Under the pieces are notes generated by a model, which did not search any database, was not told where the DNA came from, and saw only the letters and a program-made list of their open reading frames with translations. This document shows, piece after piece, positions 41,303 to 48,933 of a stretch of DNA of 57,936 bases. Source of the DNA: an uncultured delta proteobacterium (GTDB lineage: Bacteria; Myxococcota_A; Polyangia; Polyangiales; Ga0077539); the NCBI GenBank assembly GCA_903845045.1, contig CAIMWA010000277.1:1-57936 (forward strand), given 5' to 3'. Position 1 is the first letter of the stretch. Each line of letters starts with the position of its first letter. A program made the translations under genes and the position numbers.

Positions 41303-41330
41303 CGGGCGCGAGACTTTCGTCCCGCGCCCG
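41303..41330 (-). terminator. GC-rich hairpin upstream of portal gene
   Basis: CGGGCGCG (41303-41310) pairs with CGCGCCCG (41323-41330), with an extra GAC/GTC pairing inside the loop. On the minus strand it is followed by TTCGTTTTCTG, so it may act as an incomplete terminator or mRNA-stabilising element between the zinc-ribbon gene and the portal gene. Confidence 0.5.
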
Positions 41331-41351
41331 CCGGCCTTGCCGCTCTGAGCC

Positions 41352-41888
41352 TTAACCGCCCCTCGCCACGCCGACGTTGCCGGCCGCCGTGACCTTGGCG
41401 GCGTTCGACCAGTGCGTCGACTTCATCGGGTCGATCATCGAGCCCCCGACGCCCGCGTACGGCCCGGTTTTTGTCGACCTAGCGTATTCGAGCCCTTGCT
41501 CTGCGGAGATCACACCGGTCGCCCCGCCCGTGCGCTGCATGAAGTCGCTCACCTCGTTGCGGGCGACGACGTTTGAGGTCTCGCCGGCCCGCGCGTTGTC
41601 CTTGAGGTCAGTGATCTTGAGCGCTGACATCTCAGACACGTCGCAGCCGGCGGCCTCGGCTGCCATCTCGGCCCTGGCCGCCGAGGCGTTCTCCATCTGG
41701 CGGTAGACATTGTCCGCCACCTTGCCGATGGACTTGGCGATGTGCGGCGCGGCCATCTCGTGTGTGACCACGCCCATGTCGGCCCTGCACAGTTTGCAAT
41801 GCGTCGGCGGCGGCTCGTCGCGCTGCATGTGGAGGAACTCGAACCGACCGCCGCAGTCGGGGCACTCGTACGTGCGCATCACTGGCAT
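41352..41888 (-). CDS. zinc-ribbon protein of packaging module
   Basis: A 178-aa protein. The N-terminus has a four-Cys zinc ribbon, YECPDCGGRFEF and THCKLC. The rest is helical, with SDFMQRTGGATGVISAEQGL near residue 130. ATG 41888 is used, nine bases after GGAG; the GTG at 41903 would contain that site. Proteins with an N-terminal zinc ribbon occur next to portal genes in related phages, function unknown. It overlaps the small membrane protein gene upstream. Confidence 0.68.
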   Translation of the reverse strand: MPVMRTYECPDCGGRFEFLHMQRDEPPPTHCKLCRADMGVVTHEMAAPHIAKSIGKVADNVYRQMENASAARAEMAAEAAGCDVSEMSALKITDLKDNARAGETSNVVARNEVSDFMQRTGGATGVISAEQGLEYARSTKTGPYAGVGGSMIDPMKSTHWSNAAKVTAAGNVGVARGG

Positions 41889-42001
41889 AACAACCAACTC
41901 CACAAAAGGGCCGACAAGATAAACGCGACGATGAACGGCGCGAACATAAACAGCCGCACCTTAACACTCCGCCTCGCGCGGCTCATAAACTTCGGCGTCA
42001 T
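41879..42001 (-). CDS. small single-helix membrane protein
   Basis: A 40-aa protein from ATG 42001 (AAGG eight bases before). A basic start, MTPKFMSRARRSVKVR, is followed by one strong membrane helix (LFMFAPFIVAFILSALLW). The basic N-terminus should stay in the cytoplasm. Its stop overlaps the zinc-ribbon start region. Function unknown; a small accessory membrane protein. Confidence 0.6.
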   Translation of the reverse strand: MTPKFMSRARRSVKVRLFMFAPFIVAFILSALLWSWLLCQ

Positions 42002-42053
42002 CGCCTGAACCTTTGCAAACGGTAAATGCCGAGGTAAATACGCGCGTCGAGCG

Positions 42054-42200
42054 TCATTGCGCGGTCACGTGGAACGCCACCACGACCTTGAACACGACGA
42101 CGGCGAGCCCGATGGCTACGACCCACGCCGCAAACGCCCCGGCCAACGCCAACGCGCTATCACACCAGTCTTTGATCGCTCTGTACGTCTCGATTTTCAT
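42054..42200 (-). CDS. small membrane protein
   Basis: A 48-aa protein whose ATG overlaps the terminase stop (ATGA). A polar start (MKIETYRAIKDWCDS) precedes a hydrophobic stretch (ALALAGAFAAWVVAIGLAVV) long enough for one or two membrane passes. With the following 40-aa gene it forms a pair of tiny membrane proteins between the terminase and the portal region. Function unknown. Confidence 0.6.
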   Translation of the reverse strand: MKIETYRAIKDWCDSALALAGAFAAWVVAIGLAVVVFKVVVAFHVTAQ

Positions 42201-44158
42201 CTCCGTTCCCTCGCCGCCTTACGCGCCGCCATCAGCATAGCGCGGCGCTCTTTGGACTTAGTAGCGAAAAACGAACTGAGTTGGTAGTTCGTAAACATAG
42301 ACATCTGGTCTTTGACGCTCAACCGCCGACGCTGAATTGAAATCTCGCGGGAAAGGCCGCGCGACACTAGGCTCGCGCGCTCATGCTGCTCCCAACACTT
42401 GACGGCCATAGCGGTTGAGTACACGCGATCGTCCCGCCTCATCCCAGGTGCTGCAATCGTGTCGCCATTGCGCACAACGTCGCGCATTTCTTCGACAAGT
42501 TCACGAGACCGAATGATCAGCGCCCCGCCGACGATAAAATCGCGCATCCGTTCAAGGATCATGACCTTGACGCTCGAACTCGTCTTCCAAGATATCGCAG
42601 TGCCTTGGCTCTGGGAGTCTACGCGCGAATAGTAAAAGTGCTTGACGTTGTTGAAGATATCTTTCAGCCCTTTTTCTTCGGCTTCTTTCTTCAGATAGCC
42701 TCGGGCCAGCAGGTTCTTCAGCGACTTGATCTCTTGGAGCACGGCGCTGCCGGGGCCGTTGATCTCGACCATGACACGGGAGTTTCTGTACCACCCCGCC
42801 AGCGACATAATGACCCAGGCGAATTGCTGCGGCCCGATGTCGGCGTTGGCGTACTCGGCCACCTGTTCAATCTTGTCGCTGTAGCAGCGGAACACTTCGC
42901 ACGCCGAGTTATTGTTCTTTTCGTCGTGGCCGTAGGCCGGGTCAGCGGCGATAACGTACACGCCGTCAATGTCTGGTTCCTCCCAGACGCGAAGCTGTTC
43001 CATTCGCTTGTTCGGCGCTTCACGCACAGAGCAAAAGATGAACTCGCTGCCTGGAAAGTACGTGTAGGATTTGAACTTGTTCGAGCACTGATCTGTCGTC
43101 AGGCTTTTGAGCGCATCAAGCGGGAAGAATGAGTTACCAGTTTGCAGGAACGCTTCATGCTCGGTCCAGGGATTTTCCTGCTGCGTTAATTCGTTAACGA
43201 TAAACGAAGAAACGTCTTCATCCTCGTCTACCGGCGCCGGGTTTGCTTGCCTCCTGTACCACGCGAGTTGTTCTTGCGTAACTTCAACGCCGTATACCTG
43301 CTTGACCTGCGCGATTTTGTCCTGTTCTTCTAGGTTCGGCGGTGCTGTCCCATACCTCTCGAACAGGGCGGTGCCCCGGTCGTACTTTTGGCTTTCTTTC
43401 GCCCACCACCCGATGAAAACAGCCCTCTGGCACAGGTCATCGGCCTGCGCCTCGTCCCACATGTCTTTCCAGACGTTGAAGCCGCGCGCCGTGGACTCCC
43501 AAATGAACAGTCGGTTGGGGTTTTCCTTCGCCATCGAGTTTTTCAGAGACTCGACGCCCTCCGGATTGTCCCAAGAACTGACTTCTGATGCCCAAATCAC
43601 GCTGTAACCGTCGCCTCGGCCTAGATTTCCCGATGATTTCGACGCTCGGACACCAGCGGCCAGCAGCGCGAGGCCCGAACGGTTCTCGAAGAACAATCCG
43701 TCACGGTTATCGTCAGTAATTCGGGGGAATTTATACTTCGGCGGCAGTTCAGCGATCATTGTCTTGAACTTACGCCGCGCAGAAGCGACGTGGGCGGCGT
43801 TATCGAAGATAACTGCGCCCTGCATACCGTCATGTATCCCCAACCAGAAGGCAATCAACGGCATTGTGACCGTCGAAATGCCTAACTGGCGGGACTTTAA
43901 GCACTTTACGTCGTGGATATCGTCGCTCAGAGCATCCCAAACGGCTCCGAGCATAACTTTCTGTGCGTTGTAGATGTTATCTGCCAGTCGCGTACCGCCG
44001 CCCGTCTCTTTCGAGTCGATTTTTACGTGCTTGAGGAAGCCGTAAAACGACGACTTGAATGCGTCCACCTTGTTCTTGTTCCACCGACCTGGCTTGATGA
44101 TGGCCTTGGGCTTTGGGACTTCGAACTTTGGCGTTGGTACGACAAGCGGCAGAGCCAT
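42197..44158 (-). CDS. terminase large subunit
   Basis: A 653-aa packaging motor. The ATPase has a Walker A-like KSRQLGIST (residues 88-96) and a Walker B region YSVIWASEVSSWDN with catalytic Glu191. The C-terminal nuclease begins with AADPAYGHDEKNN near residue 410, whose Asp would bind metal. It would cut concatemers and drive DNA into the prohead. Length is at the upper end of the normal range. No small subunit is recognised with confidence among the small genes upstream. Confidence 0.88.
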   Translation of the reverse strand: MALPLVVPTPKFEVPKPKAIIKPGRWNKNKVDAFKSSFYGFLKHVKIDSKETGGGTRLADNIYNAQKVMLGAVWDALSDDIHDVKCLKSRQLGISTVTMPLIAFWLGIHDGMQGAVIFDNAAHVASARRKFKTMIAELPPKYKFPRITDDNRDGLFFENRSGLALLAAGVRASKSSGNLGRGDGYSVIWASEVSSWDNPEGVESLKNSMAKENPNRLFIWESTARGFNVWKDMWDEAQADDLCQRAVFIGWWAKESQKYDRGTALFERYGTAPPNLEEQDKIAQVKQVYGVEVTQEQLAWYRRQANPAPVDEDEDVSSFIVNELTQQENPWTEHEAFLQTGNSFFPLDALKSLTTDQCSNKFKSYTYFPGSEFIFCSVREAPNKRMEQLRVWEEPDIDGVYVIAADPAYGHDEKNNNSACEVFRCYSDKIEQVAEYANADIGPQQFAWVIMSLAGWYRNSRVMVEINGPGSAVLQEIKSLKNLLARGYLKKEAEEKGLKDIFNNVKHFYYSRVDSQSQGTAISWKTSSSVKVMILERMRDFIVGGALIIRSRELVEEMRDVVRNGDTIAAPGMRRDDRVYSTAMAVKCWEQHERASLVSRGLSREISIQRRRLSVKDQMSMFTNYQLSSFFATKSKERRAMLMAARKAARERR

Positions 44159-44159
44159 G

Positions 44160-44417
44160 TCACTCCCTCACGAGCATATAGCGGGCCGCGTCCAAGATGC
44201 CCAGCATCTCCATTTGGTCCGGATACGCCGCCGAGTACCCTACCGACAGGTCTTCCCTGCGGTAAGCCACGAGCAGCGCGCCTGGTTTTATCTCCCCCCT
44301 GTCGATACCCCGCAGCAGTTCGACAAGCACGTCGCGCGGCGTCCAATCCTTGGCGTCGTGGGACTTCCCCGCCCTGTGTTCGGCGAGGCTGACCGGAGCG
44401 TCGGCGAAGCTGTCCAT
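44160..44417 (-). CDS. hypothetical protein upstream of terminase
   Basis: An 85-aa protein from ATG 44417; a GTG at 44420 is one codon upstream. WTPRDVLVELLRGIDRGEIK followed by PGALLVAYR is a pattern I recognise from small phage proteins encoded just before terminase genes, function unknown. It overlaps the upstream gene by ATGA and ends one base before the terminase start. Confidence 0.7.
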   Translation of the reverse strand: MDSFADAPVSLAEHRAGKSHDAKDWTPRDVLVELLRGIDRGEIKPGALLVAYRREDLSVGYSAAYPDQMEMLGILDAARYMLVRE

Positions 44418-44560
44418 CACTTACCCCGCTTCGCGCCCTTCGCGGGGACCGGCGGCACGGGGCGGCCCGGAACGGGCGCACCAGTAGCGGCCTTGCCCTT
44501 CGGGTGGGTCGGAGCGGCCTTCGCAGGCACGCTCGGGGTCGTCGTCTTCTTGGTAGCCAT
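44417..44560 (-). CDS. small basic Pro/Ala/Lys-rich protein
   Basis: A 47-aa protein opening MATKKTTTPSVPAKAAP and ending PAKGAKRGK. It is basic and disordered, somewhat like histone-tail or DNA-condensing peptides. Its ATG overlaps the stop of the gene upstream (TAATG), and its stop overlaps the next start. It could bind DNA; no family is assigned. Confidence 0.6.
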   Translation of the reverse strand: MATKKTTTPSVPAKAAPTHPKGKAATGAPVPGRPVPPVPAKGAKRGK

Positions 44561-44814
44561 TATCTCATCCTTCCAGTGTTGAAGCGGTCAGCGCCGCGGG
44601 AATTGGCCTCGAACTCGATGCCAGCCTTCTCGACCTCTGCCCGGGCGTAGGCCAGGAAACTCCCGGCGTCGGGCTTGGTCCCTACCATCATGCCGTCAAT
44701 GGCGGGGGCGTCGCCAGGGGGAACCACGAGAAAAGCGCCGCCGAACTCGCCCTCGTTCCTGTCGATCCGATCGGCCATGGCTCGGAACTTGGCGGAGATG
44801 TCGGCGTTACTCAT
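44560..44814 (-). CDS. small hypothetical phage protein
   Basis: An 84-aa protein. KFRAMADRIDRNEGEFGGAF then LVVPPGDAPAIDGMMVG are recognisable from short proteins in many phage late operons near terminases, function unknown. It overlaps both neighbours by a few bases. Confidence 0.65.
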   Translation of the reverse strand: MSNADISAKFRAMADRIDRNEGEFGGAFLVVPPGDAPAIDGMMVGTKPDAGSFLAYARAEVEKAGIEFEANSRGADRFNTGRMR

Positions 44815-45316
44815 TGGGCCGCACCTCCGCGAAGACTTGAAACTCTTGGCCTGCCTCGTACTCGGTGGACAAGGTCACCAACCAGGACCGGACCCGCCGC
44901 AAGTAGCCTTCGGCCAACAGCCGATCCAACAGGGCGCTCTTCGTAATATCGCCTTTCGCGAGCGTGTCGAAGTCAACGTCCCGGAGAGCCTCGTACAGCC
45001 CGTCCACCCACTCGCTGTCTCTCTCCACGACGACGAGGGCGCCAGCCGGGACCGTCGGTTGCGGCGGGCGCGGGGGCGGCACGGGGCGCTCGACGACCAC
45101 GGCGCGAGGCTGGACTTCGACGGGCGGCGCCGGGCTTTCCCAGCCCAGGCACGACTCGCCTCCGAACTCGGCGCGCGCCGCAGCCAGGGCGACGTAGTCG
45201 ACGCCAGACACCTTGTGCCGGGCCAGGACCGCGGCGATGGCTTCCTTGCCGGCCCGCACGTCGGGGTCGTCGGCAGAGACTCGCGGCGCCTCGGCCGCTG
45301 ACACAAATCCGCTCAT
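44807..45316 (-). CDS. hypothetical protein
   Basis: A 169-aa protein with two apparent parts joined by a Pro-rich linker (PVPPPRPPQPT, residues about 78-90). The N-terminal part is helical (GKEAIAAVLARHKVSG); the C-terminal part is acidic (DSEWVDGLYEALRDVDF). A terminase-small-subunit role is conceivable from position only. It overlaps the next start by eight bases. Confidence 0.55.
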   Translation of the reverse strand: MSGFVSAAEAPRVSADDPDVRAGKEAIAAVLARHKVSGVDYVALAAARAEFGGESCLGWESPAPPVEVQPRAVVVERPVPPPRPPQPTVPAGALVVVERDSEWVDGLYEALRDVDFDTLAKGDITKSALLDRLLAEGYLRRVRSWLVTLSTEYEAGQEFQVFAEVRPNE

Positions 45317-45549
45317 TTCATGCTGTCCACTTTGTCGAGGTACGAGTGGTTGTATTTGTCTTTGATGTGGCGGTGGATCGCCGAGCCAATCGACGAAGCG
45401 CTGACGACGCGGTCGGCGACTTGGGCGGGGACGCCGACATACTCGACGAGATTGCCGTTCTGGTACTCGACGACAAGCCGCTCGTCGTCGGGGTCGTAGC
45501 CCAGGGCAGCGACATGCGACGAGAATACGGACTTCATGCTAAGCGCCAT
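45313..45549 (-). CDS. KTSC-domain protein
   Basis: A 78-aa protein from ATG 45549. VFSSHVAALGYDPDDERLVV, then GNLVEYVGVPAQVADRV, ASSIGSAIHRHIKDKY and YNHSYL follow the KTSC domain pattern, a small domain related to the lysyl-tRNA synthetase C-terminus that is frequent in phages. It may bind RNA or DNA; its role is not established. It begins in a TAATG overlap with the gene upstream. Confidence 0.75.
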   Translation of the reverse strand: MALSMKSVFSSHVAALGYDPDDERLVVEYQNGNLVEYVGVPAQVADRVVSASSIGSAIHRHIKDKYNHSYLDKVDSMK

Positions 45550-45728
45550 TAGTTGAGTCTCCCTCTCACAAACCTCGCCCACAACTCCTCACGGATGTCG
45601 TTTTCCGCCTGGAGCAGCCCCACTAACCGCGCTTGAACCTCTTCGATCAGAGCCATCTGGTTGACTTGCATCGCGGCTAAGGCCGCGCGCAACTGGGCGT
45701 CACTCATGGCCTCGAGCGGCAGCGCCAT
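45549..45728 (-). CDS. small helical hypothetical protein
   Basis: A 59-aa, fully helical protein (MSDAQLRAALAAMQVNQMAL; IEEVQARLVGLLQAENDI), likely a coiled coil. ATG 45728 overlaps the glycosyltransferase stop (ATGA). The longer frame upstream is shadow. Function unknown. Confidence 0.6.
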   Translation of the reverse strand: MALPLEAMSDAQLRAALAAMQVNQMALIEEVQARLVGLLQAENDIREELWARFVRGRLN

Positions 45729-47197
45729 CACGCCCTCCTCTGCAAGGCGTCGGTGAGATCGCACACAGGCTCAGGCGTCATCGGCTGAAGGGCGTCGTTG
45801 ATCCAAAAGTCGGCCCGCAACTTCTCCGCTTCACGCTGCGGCGAGAACTCATACTCCAACGCCCCTGCGATCTCGTTGACCACTGGGTCCCAGTCGCCGA
45901 CCTTCTCTTGCCTGAAGCTGTACACCGACGGATACCAGGGCGTCGGCGTGGCTGTGAGCGCCTCGCCCTGCCCCCACACCCAATACGCTCCGTGCGCTGG
46001 GAGCGCTACGAAAGTCGGAACGCCGACGCTGCCGGCGATATGCGCCACTGAGGTGCAGACGGTGACCACGGCGTCCATCTGCCGCAACAGGCGCCCGGTG
46101 TCAGAGATCGACCTGATCTCGCCTGAAAGGTCGGTGATCAGGTGCTTGATGGGCTCAAGCTCGTACGCCCGCTTGCCGACTTGAAAACTGAACAACTCGA
46201 TGCCGGGCACTGAGTATAGTCCAAGTAAAACGCGGGGGTCGGGCATTGACCGGTAGCGGTCGTTGTCTTGCTCGGGGCTGCCCGCCCACACGACGCCGAC
46301 TTTCTTGCGTCGGGTCTTAAAGTCGTGTCTAGGGCCTAGCCCTGCATCGCCATCGAGCGGCGGCACGTCGACGATCTCGGCGTCGCTCAGGCCCAGTGCC
46401 ACTGGCAGAGAGACCATAGGAATGAAAGCCTCGGCCTCGGGGATGGCGGCCGGCATCGGCAGATATCCGCCGCACGGCCCGAGCCCTCGCTCCATCCAAC
46501 TGATCAGTTCTTTCTGCGCGGCGATCACGACGTTGAGTCGGCCGACGCGCGCGAACGCCATTTTGATGAACCGCGCGAACATAACGGTGTCGCCCAGCCC
46601 TTGCTCGGCGACGATCAGCAATTTGCCGACAGCCTCACCGCGCCACATGGGCATCGGATAGTTGAGCATGTCAGGCATCTTGTAGGCAAACCTCGCCTCA
46701 GACTGCTTTAGCCCCTCGGCAAACTGCCCGTCGGCGAGGAGCGCAAAGGCGTAGGCCAGCCGCGCGTGGGCGTCTTCCGGGTCAATCTGAACAGCGGTTT
46801 TCCCAAAAACAGCCGCCTGCCGAGCCTCTCCGAGTTCAACCAACGTGCGCGACATATTGGCGTAGGCCAGCGGTTTGTCTGGCGCGGCCTCGATCGCCTT
46901 GAGCAGCGTCAAGTGGCTCTCGTGGTAGCGCCCCGCCTGAAACAACTGCCAGCCCAGGTTTGTGAGGGAGAAGGGTTCGCCCGGCATCAGTTCGAGCACA
47001 CGCCTGAAAGCCGCGATGGCCGCGACGCTGTCCTTGGCCTTGATAGCGTCGAGGCCGAGCCGATACCACGCGCCGGGCACGTCGCGGCTTACGCGCAGCG
47101 CGCCGTCGAGGTAGCGGCCCCCGAGGCCAGGGTTTCCCGCCTCGTAGGCGGCGTGAGCCTGGAGGAACAGACTCTGCCCGTGCTCGATGTCAGTCAT
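45728..47197 (-). CDS. TPR protein with C-terminal GT9-like glycosyltransferase domain
   Basis: A 489-aa protein. Residues about 5-170 hold at least four tetratricopeptide repeats (AGNPGLGGRYLDGALRVSRD; KDSVAAIAAFRRVLELMPGE; GRYHESHLTLLKAIEAAPDK; GEARQAAVFGKTAVQIDPED). Residues about 185-470 resemble glycosyltransferase family 9/heptosyltransferase-like domains: LIVAEQGLGDTVMFARFI, VGVVWAGSPEQDNDRYRSMP, MDAVVTVCTSVAHIAGSVGV and TPWYPSVYSFRQ. It would transfer a sugar, perhaps to host surface glycans or to a virion protein; the acceptor is unknown. It lies near the promoter end of the late operon with a methyltransferase. Confidence 0.78.
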   Translation of the reverse strand: MTDIEHGQSLFLQAHAAYEAGNPGLGGRYLDGALRVSRDVPGAWYRLGLDAIKAKDSVAAIAAFRRVLELMPGEPFSLTNLGWQLFQAGRYHESHLTLLKAIEAAPDKPLAYANMSRTLVELGEARQAAVFGKTAVQIDPEDAHARLAYAFALLADGQFAEGLKQSEARFAYKMPDMLNYPMPMWRGEAVGKLLIVAEQGLGDTVMFARFIKMAFARVGRLNVVIAAQKELISWMERGLGPCGGYLPMPAAIPEAEAFIPMVSLPVALGLSDAEIVDVPPLDGDAGLGPRHDFKTRRKKVGVVWAGSPEQDNDRYRSMPDPRVLLGLYSVPGIELFSFQVGKRAYELEPIKHLITDLSGEIRSISDTGRLLRQMDAVVTVCTSVAHIAGSVGVPTFVALPAHGAYWVWGQGEALTATPTPWYPSVYSFRQEKVGDWDPVVNEIAGALEYEFSPQREAEKLRADFWINDALQPMTPEPVCDLTDALQRRA

Positions 47198-47351
47198 TAC
47201 GCCGCCCCACCATGAACCACCAACCCAGGCCGACTAAGGTCCACCCGGTCAGCGTCAAGGCCAGGGCTTCGCGGTACTCTGCGGAAAAACTGGTGCAGCC
47301 AGTCGCAACCGGCGCCTTTTTGCGGAAATCATCGAGTTTCACGACAGCCAT
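47190..47351 (-). CDS. small membrane protein
   Basis: A 53-aa protein from ATG 47351 to a TGA at 47190-47192. MAVVKLDDFRKKAP at the start is basic, and EALALTLTGWTLVGLGWWFM near the end is a single membrane helix followed by GRRND. It overlaps the glycosyltransferase start by eight bases, so the two are probably translated together, and it may anchor that enzyme to the membrane. Confidence 0.6.
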   Translation of the reverse strand: MAVVKLDDFRKKAPVATGCTSFSAEYREALALTLTGWTLVGLGWWFMVGRRND

Positions 47352-47354
47352 GGT

Positions 47355-47522
47355 TCACTCCCAGAAAAGGCATCCGTCATCGTCAGCGTCGACGATCTCG
47401 GCGAAACGAGGCGACACCGATCGGGCGCAGGTCAAGATGCCGCGCAACTCCCACCGGCTGTGGTCGCACGTACCGCATTTACACTGAGCCTCACCCTCGT
47501 TTTCGTTTTCGTCTTCGTTCAT
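47355..47522 (-). CDS. small Cys-rich acidic protein
   Basis: A 55-aa protein from ATG 47522 (overlapping the methyltransferase stop) to a TGA at 47355-47357. An acidic start MNEDENENEGEAQ is followed by CKCGTC, then Cys31 and Cys51 further on, a likely zinc-binding set, with SRWELRGILTCARSV between. Function unknown. Confidence 0.62.
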   Translation of the reverse strand: MNEDENENEGEAQCKCGTCDHSRWELRGILTCARSVSPRFAEIVDADDDGCLFWE

Positions 47523-48154
47523 CGTTTCCTCCACACCCCGTAGAAAGACGCGCCCGCGACGGCGTCGCCGACGGCGGCCGGGTCGAGCAGGCGTTGGACG
47601 ACGGGCTCGAACCGCGCGTCGAGTTCAGCCTCGACATTGATCCCGTCGTCCAGCCAGCCCTGATCGGTCGGAACGCAGCGTCGTCGGCTGTTGACGACTA
47701 CGAGCCGCGCCCCGGGCTTCAGCGCGCCGGACAACTGCTCGACCGCCTCTTTGAAGTTCAGCGCATGCTGGAGCGCCCAAACGGCGATCGCACCGTCGGC
47801 GAACTCCCTGGTCGCCAGAAGAGCAAAAGCGTGCGGGGTAGCCACTGTTAAGCCGGGCACCGCCACCCGCGCCATCTCTCGCGTCGAAAGACTGGTGTCG
47901 ACGCCGAGCACTTTGCACCCCGCGGCGGCCAAGGGGTCGGCCAGCCGGCCGACCCCGCATCCGAAGTCAATGACGTGGGGCCGGTGGGCGCCCTGAAGTT
48001 TGAGGTCTTCGAGAATCAGCGCCGCGAGATACGGCGTCTCCAGCAGCCAGCGCTCTGCCGACGAGCGATCGCCCTCTGCCGTGAGAATGATCTCGCGGGC
48101 GCTCGCTTCGTCGGCGCGCTCAAACACTCTCGGTTCGTGGCGGAACTCAGTCAT
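47519..48154 (-). CDS. SAM-dependent class I methyltransferase
   Basis: A 211-aa protein with the Rossmann fold motif I HVIDFGCGVGRLADPLAA near residues 58-75, CKVLGVDTSLSTREMA (motif II) and ADGAIAVWALQHALNF (motif IV-like). The target is not visible: family members methylate small molecules, sugars or proteins. ATG 48154 follows GAGGGAG with normal spacing; longer frames upstream are shadow. It is the first gene behind the late promoter at 48.2 kb and the first of a run that includes the glycosyltransferase, so joint modification of a glycan is possible. Confidence 0.78.
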   Translation of the reverse strand: MTEFRHEPRVFERADEASAREIILTAEGDRSSAERWLLETPYLAALILEDLKLQGAHRPHVIDFGCGVGRLADPLAAAGCKVLGVDTSLSTREMARVAVPGLTVATPHAFALLATREFADGAIAVWALQHALNFKEAVEQLSGALKPGARLVVVNSRRRCVPTDQGWLDDGINVEAELDARFEPVVQRLLDPAAVGDAVAGASFYGVWRKR

Positions 48155-48200
48155 CGCAGCGCTCCCTCGCGTTTGCGCGTGTTTGCGCGCTCTAGGACGC

Positions 48201-48229
48201 TTATTACCGTCATAGCCCGCCTCTGTCAA
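48201..48229 (-). promoter_or_regulatory. sigma70-like promoter for the minus-strand late operon
   Basis: On the minus strand TTGACA (48229-48224) is followed after 17 bases by TAATAA (48206-48201). The perfect -35, ideal spacing and position about 45 bases before the first late gene at 48154 support a host-RNA-polymerase promoter. The -10 matches only in part, so it may need an activator, as a late promoter often does. Confidence 0.6.
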
Positions 48230-48401
48230 CTATGGACAATGCCGGCCTCTTGATAGATGGTTGGTTCTGCCGCCGGGGCCGCCTGCGCTTGTCACGCCCG
48301 GGAGGCACGGCGCGTCGAGGCTTCTCCGGCGGCAGCCCCTCGACGTACGTGAATGCAATTGTGAAATTTTGCACACGTTTCGTTAGGATCAGGAACTTTA
48401 C

Positions 48402-48557
48402 GGGCGTTCAGTCTCTTTACGGGCGTTCAGTCTCTTTACGTTACGTCGTGGGCTAGACGGACGTTCAGGTTTACAAGCGGAATGTAGGTTTGTTCAGGAG
48501 GGTAAAATGGAAAATTTTCTGGGGGCTCTGCGCGTTCAGTGCACAGCGGACGTTCAG
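48402..48557 (+). repeat. iteron-like repeats with CGTTCAG core
   Basis: The 19-bp unit GGGCGTTCAGTCTCTTTAC occurs twice in direct tandem at 48402-48420 and 48421-48439, preceded by one more TTTAC. Degenerate copies follow: GGACGTTCAGGTTTAC at 48459-48474, GTTCAG at 48492-48497, CGTTCAG at 48533-48539 and GGACGTTCAG at 48548-48557. Such arrays are typical binding sites for a replication initiator or a repressor. Confidence 0.8.
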
Positions 48558-48615
48558 CCCGCTCAGGCAAGTTTACGGGGGTTAAGGACTGTGAAAATGG
48601 AAAATTTTCTGGGGG
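48504..48615 (+). repeat. 22-bp direct repeat with internal palindrome, 90 bp apart
   Basis: AAAATGGAAAATTTTCTGGG extended by GG is present at 48504-48525 and identically at 48594-48615. Each copy contains the perfect palindrome GAAAATTTTC and a half-site ATGGAAAA. The copies interleave with the CGTTCAG repeats. Identity over 22 bases in non-coding DNA suggests paired binding sites for one protein. Confidence 0.85.
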
Positions 48616-48854
48616 GCGATGGCGTGGACGTACTCGAAATGCGCAGCGCCGCGTCCCGGTGCCCGCCGCGCCGGAGCACGTACCGGAACGCGAAACAGGT
48701 TTCGCTTTTTGCGCGCGCGGCACCGGCCGCGCCATCGCTCCTGGGCGCCCCCTCCCGTGGTCCCTCAATCAAAAGACCCCGTCACGAGCGAGAAAGCCCT
48801 ACCCTCCCGCTCGGGTTTAGGCACAAAGCCGGTCAAGCCCTTGAAAGTAAAGGG

Positions 48855-48884
48855 ATGACCGTTTTCCATAATATACCTTATAAT
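48855..48884 (+). promoter_or_regulatory. probable early promoter (plus strand)
   Basis: ATGACC at 48855-48860 (a partial -35) is followed after 18 bases by a perfect TATAAT at 48879-48884, in an AT-rich patch. Transcription would run towards the gene at 49124 and the early small-gene region. It lies between the arms of the 13-bp inverted repeat described separately, the left arm of which touches the -35, so it is probably controlled by a bound regulator. Confidence 0.6.
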
Positions 48885-48933
48885 ACGACGGAAACGATAG
48901 TGGGTTTACAACCCGCCGGGATTATGGAAAACG
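48860..48933. repeat. 13-bp inverted repeat flanking the early promoter
   Basis: CGTTTTCCATAAT at 48860-48872 and its exact reverse complement ATTATGGAAAACG at 48921-48933, separated by 48 bases that include TATAAT. The half-site ATGGAAAA also occurs in the two 22-bp repeats upstream, and CGTTTTCC recurs at 49093-49100. This looks like a set of operators for one regulator, which could loop the DNA across the promoter. Confidence 0.8.

Noticed and set aside
48881..48903. TAATACGAC followed by GATAGTGGG, reminiscent of a T7-type promoter
   Set aside because: Only the first nine bases match the T7 core, spacing to the initiation-like part is wrong, and no phage-type RNA polymerase gene is visible. 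The TATAAT reading is simpler.
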